DNA of 64,000 nt, from positions 1 to 64,000 of the forward strand of contig NZ_BMML01000011.1 of the NCBI RefSeq assembly GCF_014645815.1, given 5' to 3'. This document shows, in pieces, positions 44,093 through 51,924 of the stretch (position 1 is its first letter; each line of letters begins with the position of its first letter). The notes under the pieces are model-generated. The model was not told the origin of the DNA and searched no databases. It saw only the letters and a list, made by a program, of their open reading frames with translations. The stretch is from Streptomyces fuscichromogenes. GTDB lineage: Bacteria; Actinomycetota; Actinomycetes; Streptomycetales; Streptomycetaceae. The position numbers were made by a program, and so were the translations under genes.

Positions 44093-44569
44093 TTATGCGC
44101 GGGCTGCCCGGCCGACGGACTCCACCAGCGGCAGCAGCCGGTGCGGAACACGCTCGCGCAGCGCCACCTCGGTACGGGTGCGCACCACGCCCGGCAGGCT
44201 GATCAGCTTCTGGATGACGTCCTCCAGATGCGCGTTGTCGCGCGCCACCACCCGGGTCAGCAGGTCCCCGCCGCCGGTGATCGAGAACGCCTCCACGATC
44301 TCCGGCACGGCCGCCAGCGCGTCCCCGACGTCGTCCAGATGGCCCTGGGTGACCTCGATGTGCACGAAGGCCAGCACCGGATGGCCGAGCGCGGCGGGGG
44401 AGAGCGAGGGGGCGGTCCCGGTGATCACGCCCTCCCGCTCCAGCCGGTCCAGCCGAGCCTGCAAGGTGCCCCGGGCGACGCCGAGGACCCGGGCGTACTC
44501 GCGCACGCTGGTACGCGGCTGCTCCAGCAGCAGTCGCAGAATGCGGGTGTCGAGCTCGTCCACGGTCAT
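44093..44569 (-). CDS. Lrp/AsnC-family transcriptional regulator
   Basis: A 158-residue protein with the AsnC HTH (LDTRILRLLLEQPRTSVREYARVLGVARGTLQARLDRLEREGVI) followed by the RAM ligand-binding domain (AFVHIEVTQGHLDDVGDAL; FSITGGGDLLTRVVARD). Such proteins sense amino acids and often control a neighbouring transporter. I chose ATG 44569; an in-frame start at 44587 would sit inside the operator. It is divergent from the truncated FUSC gene and shares with it a control region holding three CCATTGG half-sites. Confidence 0.9.
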   Translation of the reverse strand: MTVDELDTRILRLLLEQPRTSVREYARVLGVARGTLQARLDRLEREGVITGTAPSLSPAALGHPVLAFVHIEVTQGHLDDVGDALAAVPEIVEAFSITGGGDLLTRVVARDNAHLEDVIQKLISLPGVVRTRTEVALRERVPHRLLPLVESVGRAARA

Positions 44570-44581
44570 CGGACACGACTG

Positions 44582-44667
44582 TACCAATGGCTCACCGATG
44601 CTCCGCGGCTACCTGCGCCATTGGTAGGTCAGCTGCTGCCCGAAGTGCCCTGGGACCGGACCATTGG
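44582..44667. promoter_or_regulatory. Likely Lrp/AsnC operator: CCATTGG inverted repeat plus third half-site
   Basis: taccaatggc (44582-44591) and gccattggta (44618-44627) are exact 10-bp reverse complements 26 bases apart. A third copy, ccattggc, lies at 44661. The spacing of roughly 36-43 bp between sites suits an Lrp octamer or a pair of dimers. The sites cover the region between the regulator and the FUSC gene. Confidence 0.6.
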
Positions 44668-44783
44668 CCCAGTGAAAATGACGTCACTTGAGCCAGTCGC
44701 CCGGTCGATGCTCTCATGGCTGTGTCGATGGCGCTGCGGATCCCCGCGGCGCCATTTCCGTGCCGTCCGCGGGAGGGGAAGCA

Positions 44784-45788
44784 GTGCTGAAGAGGGTGTT
44801 CGTGGCGCCGGACCCGGGGCGGGTGCGGCTGCGCTTCGCCGCGCGGGCCGTGCTGGGCATCGGCCTCGCCGTGGCGGTCTGCGGACTGGCCGGGCACTCC
44901 CTCACGGGCGCCGTCACCGGTGGCCTCGCCGCCCTGCTCACGCTGTTCACCGTCACGGACGCCACGGTGCGCGGACAGGCCGTCACCACCGCGCTGCTGC
45001 CCGTCGTGGGCCTGCCGGTGCTCACGGCCGCGGCCGCACTGCACGACGTCCCGGTCGCCCGAGACCTGGTCTTCCTCGCCGTGGTCGGCGCGGGCGGGTA
45101 CGCGCGCCGCTGGGGTCCGCGCGGCCACAGCCTGGGCGTGTTCGCCTTCATGACGTTCTTCGTCGCCCAGTTCCTGCACGCCGTCCCCGGACAACTGCCC
45201 GAACTGTCCGCCGCCGTCCTGCTCTCCGTGCTCAGTGCCGCCGCCGTCCGCTTCGGTCTCTGGTGCTACGAGCGCCGCCTGCCCCCGCCGGCGGTCCCCG
45301 CCCCGCCCGCCGGTACCGGCCTGGCCCGCGCGACCACCCGGCAGGCGGTCCAGGCGACCGCGGGTGCGGGCTTCGCGCTGGTCGCCGGCCAGTTGGTGTC
45401 CGGCCAGCGCTGGTACTGGGCGGTCGGCGCCACATGGTGGATCTTCGTCAACACCGCCTCGCGCGGCGAGACCCTGGTTAGGGGCTTCCGCCGGGTCCTC
45501 GGCACCGTCATCGGTATCGCGCTGGGCCTGCTGGCCGCCGCCCCCGTGCACGGCGCCCCGGTTCCCACCGCCGTCCTGGTCGCGGTCGCCGTCTTCGGCA
45601 TCTTCTACACGGCCGCCGTCTCCTACACCTGGATGATCTTCTTCGTTGTGTCAACCGGGCGGATCGCGAGGGTGGCGGGCCTGGGGCCTGTTTTCGCAGA
45701 TCAGGCAGGGTTTTCTTGGTGCCGCTTGATGTGCGGGTGTGGGCGTCTTCGGGAGTCTGTGGGCGGACTGATGCTGACTCTTTGCTGA
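44784..45788 (+). pseudogene. Truncated FUSC-family membrane transporter (first copy)
   Basis: The frame starts VLKRVFVAPDPGRVRLR with GGAGGGG upstream. It tracks the intact homologue at 45847 almost residue by residue as far as VSYTWMI (about base 45642). It then ends in unrelated sequence (FFVVSTGRIARVAGLGPV...) with a stop at 45788. About 200 C-terminal residues are missing, including part of the second membrane half and the soluble tail. Codon use is C-ending, like the host genes around it. FUSC proteins export aromatic acids and similar compounds. Its divergent Lrp neighbour suggests this was the original regulated transporter. Confidence 0.8.
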
Positions 45789-45846
45789 CTTTCTTGACGG
45801 TGTGCCAGTTGCGTGAGTTGATCGTTTTGGGTGTCAGGGGAGTCTT

Positions 45847-47346
45847 GTGTTGAAGCGGGTGTTCGTCGCGCCGGATCCAGGGCGGCTGAGGTTGCGCAGT
45901 GCTGTGCGGGGTGTCCTTGGTGTAGCTCTGGCGGTGATGGTGTCGGATCTGGCGACGCGGTCGCTGCCGGCGGCGATCGCTGGTGGGCTTGCCGCTTTGC
46001 TTGCTTTGTTCACGGTGGCCGATGCGTCGGTGCGAGGGCAGGCGGTCACGACGGCCCTGTTGCCGGTGGCCGGTTTTCCGGTGCTGGCTCTCGCGGCGGC
46101 GTTGCACGATTTCCCGTGGGTGCGCGATGTGGCCTTTGTCGCTGTCCTGGGTGCGGGGATGTATGCGCGGCGGTGGGGGCCGCGAGGGCATTCTCTGGGG
46201 ACGTTTGCGTTCATGATGTTTTTCGCGGCGCAGTTCCTGCATGCGGTGCCGGGCCAGTTGCCGGAGCTTTGTGCGGCGGTGGCGCTTGCTCTGGTGGCGT
46301 CCTTTGCGGTGCGTTTTGGCCTGTGGTGCTATGAGCGGCGGTTTTCTCCGGCCGCTGTTGCGATGGTGGCTCCGGCGGGTGCGGGGTTTTCCCGGGTGAC
46401 CACGCGCCAGGCGGTCCAGGGAGTGGTAGGCGGTGCTTTCGCCCTGTTGGTGGGGCAGTTGGTGTCGCATGAGCGCTGGTATTGGGCTGTGGGTGCGGTG
46501 TGGTGGATCTTCGTGAACACCACATCGCGGGGCGAGACCCTGGTGCGTGGTTTCCGTAGGGTCTTGGGCACCGTGATCGGGATCGCCGTCGGCCTCGTGA
46601 TCGCTGTTCCGCTGGATGGGGCGGGTGCTCCGACCGCGGTGATTGTCGCGTTCTGTGTGTTCGGCATCTTCTATACGGCGGCGGTGTCGTATACGTGGAT
46701 GATGCTGGCGGTGACGGTGATGGCCGGGCTGCTTTACGGGCTGCTGGGAGTTCTGAATCCAGGGCTGCTGGCTCTGCGCGTGCTGGAGACGGGGGTGGGC
46801 GCGCTGGGCGCGGCGCTCGCTGTTCTGTTGGTGCTGCCGGTGACCACGCATGCCACCACTGACGCGTGTATTCGGCGTGCGCTGCATTGCGTCCATGCGT
46901 GCGCTTCTGAGGCCGCGGCTCGCCTGGCCGGCTCTCCAGATGCGGATCCCGCCTGGTATGTCGCTGAGTTGGAGCTGCTGCTGGGAAGGGTCAGGCTTTC
47001 GGTGGCCCCGCTGGTGCACCCGTTCACTCCGCTGCGGGCGCGCAAGGGGCGGGCCCGTCAGGTGATCGGACTGCTTGACCGGTGTGCCCAGGAGGTGCGG
47101 GGCCTGGCGTCCGTCGCGGCGGACCCGGATGCTTCCCACGACGCCAGGCTCGCCGTTGCGTGCCGGCGAGTGGAAGCGGCGGTGAAGGCACTGACCACGC
47201 CCGAAACGGAGCGAGGCGATATCGAGGCACCCGGTGCCGCACCGCACCCTTCCGGCGGCGAAGTGGCTCTGGCTCACCTGCGTGGCCTGGAAGAGGCACT
47301 GAAGGCCCTCGCCGTCCCGTTGCGAGGCCCCGTCGCCCCCGCCTGA
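45847..47346 (+). CDS. FUSC-family membrane transporter (second, intact copy)
   Basis: A 499-residue protein with two blocks of hydrophobic helices (VLGVALAVMVSDLATR; VAFVAVLGAGMYARRWGPRGHS; GGAFALLVGQLV; MMLAVTVMAGLLYGLLGVLN; ALAVLLVLPV), the FUSC motif RWYWAVGAVWWIFVNTTSRGETLVRGFRRVLGT, and a helical cytoplasmic tail. It is the paralogue of the truncated gene just upstream. In its first two thirds it uses many GTG, TTG, GCT and GGT codons, unlike the host pattern, which suggests separate acquisition. GGGGAG precedes the GTG start. It probably exports amphipathic or aromatic compounds; the substrate is unknown. Confidence 0.85.
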   Translation: MLKRVFVAPDPGRLRLRSAVRGVLGVALAVMVSDLATRSLPAAIAGGLAALLALFTVADASVRGQAVTTALLPVAGFPVLALAAALHDFPWVRDVAFVAVLGAGMYARRWGPRGHSLGTFAFMMFFAAQFLHAVPGQLPELCAAVALALVASFAVRFGLWCYERRFSPAAVAMVAPAGAGFSRVTTRQAVQGVVGGAFALLVGQLVSHERWYWAVGAVWWIFVNTTSRGETLVRGFRRVLGTVIGIAVGLVIAVPLDGAGAPTAVIVAFCVFGIFYTAAVSYTWMMLAVTVMAGLLYGLLGVLNPGLLALRVLETGVGALGAALAVLLVLPVTTHATTDACIRRALHCVHACASEAAARLAGSPDADPAWYVAELELLLGRVRLSVAPLVHPFTPLRARKGRARQVIGLLDRCAQEVRGLASVAADPDASHDARLAVACRRVEAAVKALTTPETERGDIEAPGAAPHPSGGEVALAHLRGLEEALKALAVPLRGPVAPA

Positions 47347-47381
47347 CGGCCTGCATGGGACGTTGACGCTCGCCTGCATGA

Positions 47382-47402
47382 CAGCAGACTCTTCGTCTGC
47401 TG
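47382..47402 (+). terminator. 8-bp hairpin after the intact FUSC gene
   Basis: cagcagac and gtctgctg are exact reverse complements around the loop tcttc, 36 bp after the FUSC stop. This is a plausible rho-independent-type terminator without a T-tract. Confidence 0.55.
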
Positions 47403-47544
47403 GTGGTACAGCTCTTGCGCGCCCCTGACCAGTGCGAATGCGTAGCTCGCGGGGAGTTGACGGACTTCGGCCCGCGTATGGTCCGGATCTTGGTCGTGGG
47501 TCCGTAGGCCGCATGTGGGGTGGAGTGGCTAAGCTTGTCCTACT

Positions 47545-47895
47545 GTATAGGCGGACTTCCTGTTTCGCGCGGCTGATGGTCATGGCGGTGACGCCGAAGA
47601 GTTGGCCCAGGAGGTCCATGGTCGCGAGTTTTCGCAGGTGGAGCACGGTGACCAGGACTCGGTCGGCGGGGTTGAGTTTGGATTTGACACCTGTGCCAGG
47701 GGCCACCAGGTGCTCGTGACCGCGACGTGTGCGGAGCACTTGCTCGCGTTGGATCTCCAGCGCTGGAGTCAGTGCGTCGATGAGTTCGCTGAACTGCTGG
47801 CGGGTCATCCCGGTCAGTTCAGGGTCCTGCAGCGAACGCCGCGTGAGGCGAGGCGGTCTGCCTGCCGGGGCCTGGTCCGACGTGCCGTCGGTCAT
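47545..47895 (-). pseudogene. N-terminal fragment of a DDE transposase (HTH_Tnp_4-like)
   Basis: On the minus strand, from ATG 47895, about 117 codons read as a transposase N-terminus: MTRQQFSELIDALTPALEI, then LNPADRVLVTVLHLRKLATM and LLGQLFGVTAMTISRAKQEV, a helix-turn-helix. The similarity stops near 47545. The catalytic DDE part is absent, so it is dead. The family (IS5-like or related) cannot be fixed from this part. It lies between the FUSC gene and the IS1380 remnant. Confidence 0.65.
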
Positions 47896-48002
47896 CGTCG
47901 TCACCATCGGATGCTGGGGGTGGTGAAGTCGGCCCGATGCGCGGTCTCGTCTTTCGGTCGAACCGTTTCTTCGGGCCGCTTCCCGCACCCGGCGTGCCAC
48001 TC

Positions 48003-48779
48003 TCATGGCACCGGGCGCTCCACAAGTCCCGCTTTGCTGTCGGTGATCGTCCTCATGCCATGGTCGGCCAGGGGGAAGGGATGGCCGCGCCCCGATAGCG
48101 GTAGCGCGTTGATGTGGTCGACGGCGGTGTTGCTGCCCGCGTTGCCGGGCCGCAGCAGGCCCGCGACCGGCTCCCCGGTGCCGCCTCGGCCGTGGTCGAC
48201 GAAGGCCATCAGTGGGTGGTGCCCGAACGTCTTCTTCCAGGTCGCGGTGGCGTCCTGCTTCTCGGAGTGGGCCAGCACGAGGACCCCGTCGATGTCCACG
48301 ATCACCTGCCCGCCGGCGTCCGGTCCCGCTGGTCCGGCCAGCTTCCAGACGTGTGCGCGGACGTGGGCCCGTGCGGTGCGGATCGCTGCCAGGGCCTTCG
48401 GCCCGGCCGAGGCGAGGACACTGATGAGGCGGGAGACGGTGGGATCGGAGGCCACCGCACCGAAGACGGCCGGCTCGGCCCGCAGCATGCCCACATCGGC
48501 CAGACAGTCTCCGCCGAGCGAGACCGCCAGGGCCACATCCAGCAGGATCTTCCCCGGATCGTGCACCGTCCGCGACTTGCGCCACGGTGCCAGAGCTGCC
48601 GATATCGCCTGGTCCAGCCCGGTCTTACGGGCTGTCTCCACCAGCAGGACGCCTCCCGCCTGCGAGACCGCCGCCCGGCCACCACCCTCGACGCGGACAC
48701 GCGGGTAGGACCCGATACGCTTCTTCACCTGGGAAGTGCCTCCGGCGGTGGCAGGAACAAGGACCTCGACAATCCTCAT
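48003..48779 (-). pseudogene. Truncated IS1380-family transposase
   Basis: The frame reads VKKRIGSYPRVRVEGGGRAAVSQAGG, LDQAISAALAPWRKSRTVHDPGKILLDVALAVSLGGDCLADVGMLRAEPAVFG, and DATATWKKTFGHHPLMAFVDHGRGGTGEPVAGLLRPGNAGSNTAVDHI. This is the N-terminal half of an IS1380 transposase of about 460 residues, including the first catalytic Asp (IVDIDGVLV). After DHI the sequence departs from the family and stops at 48003, so the second half is lost. Together with its neighbours it marks repeated insertions and deletions here. Confidence 0.78.
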
Positions 48780-48957
48780 TCTTGCTGGTCAGAGGCACTT
48801 TTCGTTTGTCTGACCACCCGTCGGACACCACGCTTCATGAAAGCGCGAGGCTAGTAGCCGGTCGGGTGAACCCGCCCCGGACGGGCAGATGGGGGCCCGC
48901 CGAGATCGCTACGAAGATCACCACCCTGCTCGTGATCTTCGGAACGGAGACCCGACC

Positions 48958-49340
48958 GTGTGCCTCGTCCACACCCGACGCACTCTGATCACCGCGCTGC
49001 TCGCCCCGATCGCCACCACCGCCCACGCCGCCCCGGCCTCCGCGCACCGGCCCGTGCACCACGCGCCCGGCGAGACGATCACCCTGCCGGTCCGTGACGC
49101 GCGTGCCGCGCCGCCCGCTGCCGACGAGAATCGCGCTGGCTACTCCCGCGACAAGTTCAAGCACTGGACGGACGCCGACAAGGACGGCCGCAACGTGCGT
49201 TCCGAGGTCCGCCTGGAGGAGGCCGTCACCGCTCCCGAGGTCGGCCCGAAGTGCGCTCTGACCGGCGGCAGCTGGTAGTTGGCGTACGACGACCGGTCTA
49301 TCGACAGCGCGAGCAAGCTGGACTTCGACCACCTGTTATC
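48958..49340 (+). pseudogene. Broken secreted HNH-nuclease-like gene
   Basis: From GTG 48958 (GGAG upstream) the product has a signal peptide (RRTLITALLAPIATTAHA). Next comes the block GYSRDKFKHWTDADKDG...EVGPKCALTGGSW, known from Streptomyces secreted HNH/DUF1524-type nucleases. An in-frame TAG at 49276 replaces the next residue. The same frame continues LAYDDRSIDSASKLDFDHLL, the start of the nuclease core, and then loses all similarity near 49340. The DHxxP catalytic block and everything beyond are missing. The gene is therefore inactivated both by a nonsense codon and by truncation. Confidence 0.75.
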
Positions 49341-49545
49341 TCTACCTCCGACGGCTTTACCTACGTTCTTTGCTGGTCAAAGTGTCAGCGGTATGCCGCT
49401 GGAATCCATCGCCAGCCCAGGAAAGGCGTCACATCAGGTTGAGGGTTCTCTGAGCTATCGCCATCTGAAGTGGCAGGTCATGGGAACGGATCACGGGTCG
49501 GCCCGAATCAGCGCCGACGATCTGGATGCCGTGGTCGGAGTGGGC

Positions 49546-49566
49546 TTGACCTTGACGCTGGGTCAA
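49546..49566 (+). promoter_or_regulatory. MerR-type dyad upstream of the dead ABC ATPase
   Basis: ttgacc (49546-49551) and ggtcaa (49561-49566) form an inverted repeat that starts with a -35-like TTGACC about 80 bp upstream of the ABC ATG. It resembles MerR-family promoters with operators between -35 and -10, although no good -10 is seen at the matching distance. Confidence 0.35.
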
Positions 49567-49629
49567 CCCTCCATCCCTTCGGTAGGAGGTTCCACGCAGT
49601 CGCCTGGAACAGCTCTGTGAAGGAGGCAG

Positions 49630-49737
49630 ATGACCATGACGTCCCAGTCGATCGCCGGTCCGGCGATGCGAGTGCGGGGTCTGGGGAAGTCGTACAGGAC
49701 ACTCGAAGTGCTGCCTGCGGTGTGGATTTCGATCTAG
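49630..49737 (+). pseudogene. 5' piece of a DrrA-type ABC ATPase, interrupted by a mobile unit
   Basis: AGGAGG lies just before ATG 49630. The frame reads MTMTSQSIAGPAMRVRGLGKSYRTLEVL, a DrrA-like ATPase N-terminus. A one-base shift near 49715 then moves the expected GVDFDL into the next frame. The coding stops at the ATCTAG target repeat (49732-49737). The continuation begins at 51925, where the second ATCTAG copy leads into VRGSAFALLGSNG, so the two pieces join exactly. Confidence 0.75.
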
Positions 49738-49739
49738 AT

Positions 49740-50737
49740 GAATGAGTCCAAGGGGTGCCGTCGCGGTCAGTGATCGTAGGCGATCAGGGATCGCTTGACG
49801 GGTTGGCCGGTCTTATCGTTCAGCCAGATCGCGGCGGTGAGTGCCAGGATGCGTGTCAGTACCCGGGCGATCACTCCGGAGGGAGTGCGCCCGCCGTGTT
49901 GTTCCAGGTCGAGCTGCCCTTTGAAGGTCTGGTTGATCGACTCGATGACCTGCCGCAGCGGCCTGAACAGGTGTATTTCGGCCCGTTCGGGTTCGCCCTT
50001 GCGGGCCGGGCGTAACAACTTCAGGTGACGATCGGCGAGATCGCGCTCGAAGCCGCGGCCGTAGTAGTTCTTGTCGCCGATGATCGTCTGTCCTGGATGG
50101 GTGGCGGCGACGTCGTGTGCGGTGTCGAGCATGTCGCGCAGTGTTTCGCGTTCGTCGGCCTTCGCGCCGGTGAGCGCGAACAGGACGGGCAGTCCGCCCG
50201 GCGTACACATCAGGTGCAGGCGCAGGCCCCAGAAGTACCGGGAGTGCGACGCGCAGTAGCCGTACTGTGCCCAGCCTGCGAGGGCCGAACGCCTGGCGGT
50301 CTCACGGGAGCAGCCGCAGCCGACCGGGGTGGAATCGACCACCCACACGTCGTCGCTCCACAGCGAGGTGTCCTGCGCCAGCATCCTGATCATGTGCTTG
50401 AGCAGCTCGGATGCGTTGCGGAGTCGCTTGTTGTAGCCGGACTGCTGAGGCAGATACGGGAAGAGGTGGCGTAAGTCCCGGCCGGCGCGCCGCAGCCACC
50501 TCCGCTCCGAGGTGTAGCCGAGTAGCGCCGACATCGCCGCGACGGTGACCAGTTCGGCGTCACTGAGCGTGGGCGCGATTCCGACGGCCGGACGCCACGG
50601 AGCCAGATGCGGCGAAGCCTTCAACGCGTCATCGATCCTGACATACAGTGCCGTTGCGAGGGTGTCCAAGTCCGTCATCACACACCGACATTGGACACCC
50701 TCGCGCCATGTCCGCAGGCCAACCTTTGGACTCATTC
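49740..50737 (-). mobile_element. IS982-like insertion sequence, 998 bp
   Basis: Terminal inverted repeats gaatgagtccaagggg (left, from 49740) and gaatgagtccaaaggt (right, from 50737 on the minus strand) agree in 14 of 16 positions. The length and single transposase gene fit the IS982 family. No target repeat flanks this element on its own (left agat, right aggg). This agrees with it being the inner part of a larger mobile unit. Confidence 0.75.
49767..50678 (-). CDS. IS982-family transposase
   Basis: A 303-residue protein starting MTDLDTLATALYVRIDDAL. DDE catalytic elements are visible: Asp in DVWVVDSTPVGCG, Asp in PGQTIIGDKNYYG, and a Glu near the C-terminal half (RQVIESINQTFKGQLDLEQHGGRT). 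The central block YCASHSRYFWGLRLHLMCTPGGLPVLFALTGAKADE is typical of Streptomyces IS982-type elements. I chose ATG 50678 because the conserved region starts there. The frame is intact, so the element may still be active. Confidence 0.85.
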   Translation of the reverse strand: MTDLDTLATALYVRIDDALKASPHLAPWRPAVGIAPTLSDAELVTVAAMSALLGYTSERRWLRRAGRDLRHLFPYLPQQSGYNKRLRNASELLKHMIRMLAQDTSLWSDDVWVVDSTPVGCGCSRETARRSALAGWAQYGYCASHSRYFWGLRLHLMCTPGGLPVLFALTGAKADERETLRDMLDTAHDVAATHPGQTIIGDKNYYGRGFERDLADRHLKLLRPARKGEPERAEIHLFRPLRQVIESINQTFKGQLDLEQHGGRTPSGVIARVLTRILALTAAIWLNDKTGQPVKRSLIAYDH

Positions 50738-50767
50738 AGGGATCCCGGGCGGTCTCGACTACGGCGA

Positions 50768-51706
50768 CTATGCGTCACGGTCATTTCGCAGGGCCTGCAC
50801 GAGCCAGGGGTACACCGGAATCAGGTTCGGTACTACCTGCCAGCCGTTGACGATCCACACCAGCCGCCAGTACCGGTCCACCCGGGGATCGTGCGCCTCT
50901 TCGAACTGCTGCGCCATCCAGTCCCGGAATTCCGTGTCAGGGGTGCGCGCGAACACCTCGGCGAAGCGGTGCACGAGGTCGTCGATGACGGGTGCGACCC
51001 TGTCGCTGAGCGGGTCTATGCCTGACTCCATGGCCTCGGCCACCTTCTGACGGGTGAACTCCATCAGTTCCTCGCCGGCATCGCTCTCGATGTCGAGCGT
51101 GCGCCCGGCGGCCTGGCACATGGCCGTCCGGCGCATCCGGGCACGGAAATCCTCGTCGCCGACCAGCTCGGCGAGCTCCACCCACGCGGCGACCTGCTCG
51201 CCGGTCGGATCATCGGGGAGGTCGGGAGTGGCAGCGCGAACCATGGCCACCGCGGCCGGGTCGGCATCCACTGTGCCGAAGGTGCCATCCACGAAATCGT
51301 CGATCAAACGTCGGCGTTCCTCGCCGGACAACTGCGTGAGCCTGTGCATGAGCTTGGTCTCCTCGGGACTGGACCCGCGTCTGGCCACGACTCGCAGAAC
51401 GCTCCGACGCAGTAGCAGCATCCGGATCTGGACGTCCATGGCGTCGGCGTGCGCCGCGGCGACTTCCGCCACCGAGAGCTCACGGTCCAGTACCCGTTGA
51501 ATCGTAGGCAGGTCCATGCCCAGCTCGCGCAGTGTGCGGAGGAGTTCCAAACGAAGCAGTGCGTCGAGGTCGTAGAGCCGATAACCGCCGGGACTACGGG
51601 TGGTCGGCGCTACCACCCCCGAATCGGAGTAGAACCGGATCGTCCTCACGGACAAGCCGGTCCGCCGGGACAGCTCCCCGATCGAGTAGAGGGTCGTAAC
51701 GTCCAT
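50768..51706 (-). CDS. MerR-family transcriptional regulator (passenger of the mobile unit)
   Basis: A 312-residue protein. The N-terminal MerR winged helix reads YSIGELSRRTGLSVRTIRFYSDSGVVAPTTRSPGGYRLYDLDAL, followed by the dimerisation helix LLRTLRELGMDLPTIQRVLDREL. The last 200 residues form a helical ligand-type domain without the TipAS hallmark Cys. No thiol or metal site is obvious in the sensor part. Start ATG 51706 follows GGGGGAC. A 19-bp perfect dyad lies between a -35 and a -10 that are exactly 19 bp apart, the MerR promoter layout, so autoregulation is likely. It lies between the IS and the outer end of the mobile unit. Confidence 0.87.
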   Translation of the reverse strand: MDVTTLYSIGELSRRTGLSVRTIRFYSDSGVVAPTTRSPGGYRLYDLDALLRLELLRTLRELGMDLPTIQRVLDRELSVAEVAAAHADAMDVQIRMLLLRRSVLRVVARRGSSPEETKLMHRLTQLSGEERRRLIDDFVDGTFGTVDADPAAVAMVRAATPDLPDDPTGEQVAAWVELAELVGDEDFRARMRRTAMCQAAGRTLDIESDAGEELMEFTRQKVAEAMESGIDPLSDRVAPVIDDLVHRFAEVFARTPDTEFRDWMAQQFEEAHDPRVDRYWRLVWIVNGWQVVPNLIPVYPWLVQALRNDRDA

Positions 51707-51713
51707 GTCCCCC

Positions 51714-51744
51714 ACTCTGCCGTCTCCAGTCACTGGAGACTCAA
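51714..51744 (-). promoter_or_regulatory. MerR-type promoter and operator of the MerR gene
   Basis: On the minus strand: -35 TTGAGT (51744-51739), a 19-bp spacer and -10 CAGAGT (51719-51714), ending 7 bp before the ATG at 51706. The dyad gtctccagt-c-actggagac (51722-51740) is perfect and fills the spacer. The 19-bp spacing and the central dyad are the hallmark of MerR-activated promoters. Confidence 0.72.
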
Positions 51745-51924
51745 GGCCATTCCCCAGCTGGGCCCCGACCAAGACCTCCTCCGAGTTGCTGAAGCATGCG
51801 TCGCGTGCTCTCCGCTGACCGCCAGGATGAAACGGGCACGCCTTGCACGCGCTGGGCGAGCGATGGCAGCGACATGCGACACCGCTCGCTGGCGGCCTAC
51901 GGCTACGAGCCCTTGGACTCAATC

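Larger units (their letters stand above)
49738..51924. mobile_element. 2.19-kb insertion: IS982-like element plus MerR gene, flanked by ATCTAG repeats
   Basis: The unit is bounded by matching ends. The left end reads gaatgagtccaagggg (from 49740). The far right end, read inward on the minus strand, is gattgagtccaaggg (from 51924). A third copy, gaatgagtccaaaggt, marks the inner end of the IS proper at 50737. ATCTAG occurs directly outside both outer ends (49732-49737 and 51925-51930). Removing the unit and one repeat restores the reading GVDFDL-VRGSAFALLG of an ABC ATPase. The simplest reading is one insertion event carrying the MerR gene as passenger, using a surrogate end. Confidence 0.65.

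Noticed and set aside
45650..45700. Possible IS1380 outer end just after the truncated FUSC copy
   Set aside because: A faint likeness (ggcctgttttcg) to sequence beyond the IS1380 remnant near 48805, but too short and without target repeats to call.
45508..48585. A 1025-codon minus-strand frame
   Set aside because: It is antisense to the FUSC genes over most of its length. Only 47545-47895 is real transposase sequence, listed separately.
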